A DNA stretch of 33,041 bases. Source: a virus. The notes under the pieces are model-generated. The model saw only the letters and a program-made list of their open reading frames with translations, did not search any database and was not told the origin of the DNA. Below are positions 30,729-33,041 of the stretch, piece by piece. How positions within the stretch are numbered: position 1 is the first letter of the stretch; each line of letters starts with the position of its first letter. The stretch is taken from IMG/VR virus record IMGVR_UViG_3300047317_000373, positions 1 to 33,041 of that record; one strand, 5' to 3'. The position numbers and the translations under genes are program-made.

Positions 30729-31307
30729 ATGGCTCTTGCTGACCTGGCCGTCCTGGACGGCTACAAGACCGGGGGCTTCCCGCCGGGCTATCCGGCGTTC
30801 GCCCGCACTTTCTACAGCCCCGTGGATGCCGTCCACGACGTGCTCCTCGGGATCATCAAGTCGGCGACGTCGAGCCTGGTCTGCGCCATGTACGGCTTCG
30901 ATGACGACGATCTCGCTGCGGCCTTGCACGAGAAGCTCGACGACGAGCACGTCTTCGTCCAGCTCACCCTCGACTCGTCACAGGCGGGCGGCGTACACGA
31001 GCGGGAGCTGCTGGCGAAGTCGGCGTTCCCCGCGAACAGCGTGGCGATCGGCCGCTCCGAACACGGCGCGATCATGCACATGAAGCTGCTCATCATCGAC
31101 GGCCTCGACGTCGTCACCGGGTCCACGAACTGGTCCCGGTCCGGCGAAGCTCTCCAGGACAATCAGCTCACCGTGCTCAGGGATCCGCTGGTTGCCGCGG
31201 AAGCGAGGGCCCGCGTGGATGCCATCCACACCCACATGCTGAAGGCCGCGACCGGACGCTTGCCCGCCGAAGTCGTCACCGAACGGGACGCCCACGCGCA
31301 CGAGTAG
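30729..31307 (+). CDS. Phospholipase D-like protein (single HKD motif)
   Basis: A 192-residue protein with GGAGG before its ATG. It has the PLD-superfamily motif HMKLLIID (His117, Lys119, Asp124), followed by GSTNWSRSG, the usual continuation. An earlier part ([37 protein letters not shown]) fits the first half of a PLD fold, and one HKD per chain implies a dimer, as in Nuc-type endonucleases. No signal peptide is seen. It could act on DNA or on phospholipid. It is the last gene of the late operon, right before the strong terminator. Confidence 0.82.
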   Translation: MALADLAVLDGYKTGGFPPGYPAFARTFYSPVDAVHDVLLGIIKSATSSLVCAMYGFDDDDLAAALHEKLDDEHVFVQLTLDSSQAGGVHERELLAKSAFPANSVAIGRSEHGAIMHMKLLIIDGLDVVTGSTNWSRSGEALQDNQLTVLRDPLVAAEARARVDAIHTHMLKAATGRLPAEVVTERDAHAHE

Positions 31308-31312
31308 AAGTT

Positions 31313-31344
31313 CCCCGCCGCTCTTTGAGTGGCGGGGGCTTTTT
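31313..31344 (+). terminator. Strong rho-independent terminator of the late operon
   Basis: CCCCGCCGCTC (31313-31323) pairs with GAGTGGCGGGG (31327-31337), 11 pairs with one G-T, closing a TTT loop and followed by GCTTTTT. This is the best terminator in the window and ends the rightward late transcript facing the leftward genes. No gene is seen in 31345-31428; it holds an imperfect inverted repeat CCATGC (31349-31354) and GCATGG (31368-31373). Confidence 0.9.
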
Positions 31345-31428
31345 CCTGCCATGCTGGGGGTGACCCGGCATGGGAGACCCTTAAGACGCCACCTGTACTG
31401 GCCGTGTGCGCGAGACCGGATCACCATG

Positions 31429-32172
31429 TCACTCGTGTTCGGAGTGCCGGCGCCACCGCTTGACGGTGCTCGCGCCGATGCCGAGTTGCGTTGCCGCTGT
31501 CCGGCTCGACAGATGCCGTGTCGCGTCGATCGCTGCCGCCATCGACTCGAACCCAGCCGCCTGCGCCCTGACTTCCATGGCGGCGCGACGGGCCTGCTGA
31601 GCGGCCGGGAGGGTACGGCGGGCGCCGACGGCTCGCGCTGCCCGCACGGCTGGCAAGTCGTTCGTATCAGCGCGGCCATCGGCGGAGCGACGGGACAATT
31701 CCTCCTGGGGGAGCGCAGCGGCTCGCATCCGGTCGATGAGCTTCGGGTCCTCGGCCATCGCGGCAGTCCGGGCCTGGGACAGGGCGGCGCGTACCCCGGT
31801 GGCCATGAGCGCGGTGGTGGCCGGCAGGCGGTGTTCGGCGCGATACTCGGCGGCCGTCATGTCGTGTGCACGGGCTAGGTGTGGACCGAGGGAGCGGAAG
31901 CGCCGGTCGCAGGAGAGGCATGTCACCAGACCGTCGGCATCAGCACCAGCTGGCCGCTGGGAGCGCATTTCACCGGGGCGAGCTACGGCTCGCAGCGCCT
32001 CCAGCTCGTACAGCAGTGCCCGCCCTCTCACTCGGCATGCCACCGGATTGGGCCAACGTCCCCGCTGCTGCTGCATAACGACCTTGAGGCTGGACCGCGC
32101 GTAGCCGAGAAGCGGCTCGGCCTCCCGCCGAGTGACCAGGCGGATGGCCGAGTCGTCGCGGGTGGCGCTCAC
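31429..32172 (-). CDS. Ros/MucR-like zinc-finger DNA-binding protein
   Basis: A 247-residue protein from GTG (32172), overlapping the stop of the next upstream gene by 4 nt. Three likely DNA-binding parts are seen. Residues about 12-66 look like an HTH (RLVTRREAEPLLGYARSSLK) with a wing-like strand. Residues 82-120 are the Ros/MucR zinc finger: Cys85-x2-Cys88-x9-His98-x4-His103, then MTAAEYRAEHRLP. The C-terminal HTH is LSSRTAATQLGIGASTVKRW. Ros/MucR proteins are best known as transcription regulators of proteobacteria; in actinophages such proteins are probably regulators of phage genes. Last gene of the leftward operon. Confidence 0.78.
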   Translation of the reverse strand: MSATRDDSAIRLVTRREAEPLLGYARSSLKVVMQQQRGRWPNPVACRVRGRALLYELEALRAVARPGEMRSQRPAGADADGLVTCLSCDRRFRSLGPHLARAHDMTAAEYRAEHRLPATTALMATGVRAALSQARTAAMAEDPKLIDRMRAAALPQEELSRRSADGRADTNDLPAVRAARAVGARRTLPAAQQARRAAMEVRAQAAGFESMAAAIDATRHLSSRTAATQLGIGASTVKRWRRHSEHE

Positions 32173-32735
32173 CGCGCCTCGTTCCGGTCGGAGCGCGCAC
32201 CTTGACCGGGGCGCTTCGCCAAGGCCTCCCGGACAACCCCCGCGTAGTACAGGGCTTGAGGGCGCTTGGAGTCGGGGTCACGGTAGTAGGTGACCGGCTT
32301 GAGCCCCAGCTTGGACAGGACGCCCGAGGCGGTCTTGGCGGGTTCCTTGGCCTTCGACTTCAGCAGATCCCGGCCGATCTGCTCCAGGGTGTACGGGTCG
32401 TAGTAGTCGACGATCGCCGAGAGGTCGATGTCTTCGAGCAGCGCCCGGATGTCGAGGCCGCCTTCGTCGTCCGTGTCGTAGCCCTCAAACTCATCATCAT
32501 CGGGATAAGCGGGGCCGATGAACTCGTCGCCACACAGGGCGACGGAGGGGGGCAGCTTGGCATCGATGGCCCGACGGTAGGCGGCCTTGATCTCCGCCAG
32601 TGCGCCGGTCTCGTCCAGCAACTCCCGCCAGTCGGCGTCGCCACCGTTGATGACGTCGAGAACGTCGGCGTCCGGGCTGGTGCTGTACTGGCTGACGCGG
32701 TTGCACCAGGTGCCATAGCTGGCGGTCGTGGTCAT
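32169..32735 (-). CDS. Hypothetical acidic protein
   Basis: A 188-residue protein with GGAGA upstream of its ATG. It has an N-terminal part with SQYSTSPDADVLDVINGG, helices (WRELLDETGALAEIKAAYRRAID), an acidic segment (YPDDDEFEGYDTDDEGG), and a basic end (KSKAKEPAKTASGVLSKLG). No conserved motif is recognised. It is coupled to the zinc-finger gene downstream by a 4-nt overlap and preceded by another small leftward gene, so all three are one operon. Confidence 0.68.
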   Translation of the reverse strand: MTTTASYGTWCNRVSQYSTSPDADVLDVINGGDADWRELLDETGALAEIKAAYRRAIDAKLPPSVALCGDEFIGPAYPDDDEFEGYDTDDEGGLDIRALLEDIDLSAIVDYYDPYTLEQIGRDLLKSKAKEPAKTASGVLSKLGLKPVTYYRDPDSKRPQALYYAGVVREALAKRPGQGARSDRNEAR

Positions 32736-32763
32736 GACGGTCTCCTGAACTCTCGATGGGATG

Positions 32764-33039
32764 TCAGAGGGCGGCGATGGCGGCGCGGATGCCGGCGGTA
32801 ACGCTGGCCCACACCTCGTCGCGGGAGGCGACGCGGGACTCGCTGTAGCCGAAGCGGGCGTAGAGCTTGCCGTCGGCGGCGTCGAACCACACTTTGTCGA
32901 TGCTGCCGAGGAGTTTGTAGGCCTGGCTGTTGCTGATGCCGTCGCCCTGGTAGGAGGCGGAGCTGATGTTGCCGGTGTTGTAGCGGCTGACCTCGATGCC
33001 GGCGAACTCGGCCCAGTCGTTGAGGTAGACGCGGTCCAT
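32764..33039 (-). CDS. Hypothetical protein at window edge
   Basis: A 91-residue reading with an ATG at the very edge (33037-33039); the true start and ribosome-binding site may lie outside. It has mixed alpha/beta character (YLNDWAEFAGIEVSRYN, ISNSQAYKLLGSIDKVWF, KLYARFGYSE, DEVWASVTAGIRAAI). Family not recognised. First visible gene of the leftward operon, 28 nt before the next gene. Confidence 0.6.
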   Translation of the reverse strand: MDRVYLNDWAEFAGIEVSRYNTGNISSASYQGDGISNSQAYKLLGSIDKVWFDAADGKLYARFGYSESRVASRDEVWASVTAGIRAAIAAL

Positions 33040-33041
33040 GT

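Noticed and set aside
31349-31373. CCATGC/GCATGG inverted repeat as a terminator for the leftward operon
   Set aside because: Only six pairs at the base with an imperfect interior, and no T-run on the minus strand; mentioned but not called.
1-33041. Integrase, attachment sites, tRNA genes, insertion sequences, or restriction genes
   Set aside because: Looked for and not seen; the lifestyle and integration site cannot be judged from this window.

Overview
The window looks like the structural (late) arm of a temperate or lytic siphovirus of a high-GC actinobacterium, most likely Streptomyces or a close relative. The base composition is strongly GC-rich with G/C at third codon positions, GTG starts are frequent, genes overlap as ATGA, GTGA and TAATG, and Shine-Dalgarno motifs are of the GGAGG type. 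It may be a free phage genome or a prophage. No integrase, attachment site, immunity repressor, replication gene, tRNA or host housekeeping gene is visible, so lifestyle and ends cannot be settled here.

Layout. (1) 1-1643: a 30-residue Cys-rich ORF, then three leftward genes: a small lipoprotein, a lipoprotein carrying an HNH-nuclease motif, and a 72-residue probable DNA-binding protein. (2) 1644-1762: a divergent intergenic region with three phased GTCTA-N5-TAGAC-type inverted repeats, probably operators. (3) 1763-6679: rightward small, often Cys-rich genes, including a DUF6221-like gene, a MerR-like HTH protein, an acidic ORF that seems to have lost its start, and a chimeric gene. (4) 6681-9897: a ParB-like/DNA methyltransferase fusion and the small and large terminase subunits. 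(5) 9885-17260: portal, MuF-like minor head protein, beta-rich protein, protease-scaffold, HK97-fold capsid protein with an inserted FN3-like domain, and a head-tail connector. (6) 17264-21003: a very basic NUMOD3-repeat protein, tail terminator, tail tube protein, the G and G-T tail assembly chaperones joined by a -1 frameshift, and a gp10-like protein. (7) 21045-27328: tape measure, a large minor tail protein with carbohydrate-binding-like inserts, and a small tail-tip protein. (8) 27388-31307: papain-like cysteine protease, GH25 endolysin, four membrane proteins (holin candidates and a collagen-like stalk) and a phospholipase D-like protein, closed by a strong terminator. (9) 31429-33041: the end of a leftward operon with a Ros/MucR-type zinc-finger regulator and two unknown genes, presumably the distal part of the early region beyond the right edge.

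How it works together. Genes 6681-27328 supply modification and packaging, the head, and a long non-contractile tail. Genes 27388-30671 supply cell-envelope attack and lysis. Several features suggest compact control of protein stoichiometry: an in-frame internal ribosome-binding site inside the protease-scaffold gene (nested scaffold), another inside the endolysin gene (free wall-binding domain), a chaperone frameshift, and strong hairpins around the capsid and tail-tube genes. No canonical anti-phage or toxin-antitoxin system is visible. The most unusual items are the phased operator array, the NUMOD3-repeat protein within the head-tail module, the chimeric terminase-like gene, and the papain-like protease next to the endolysin.
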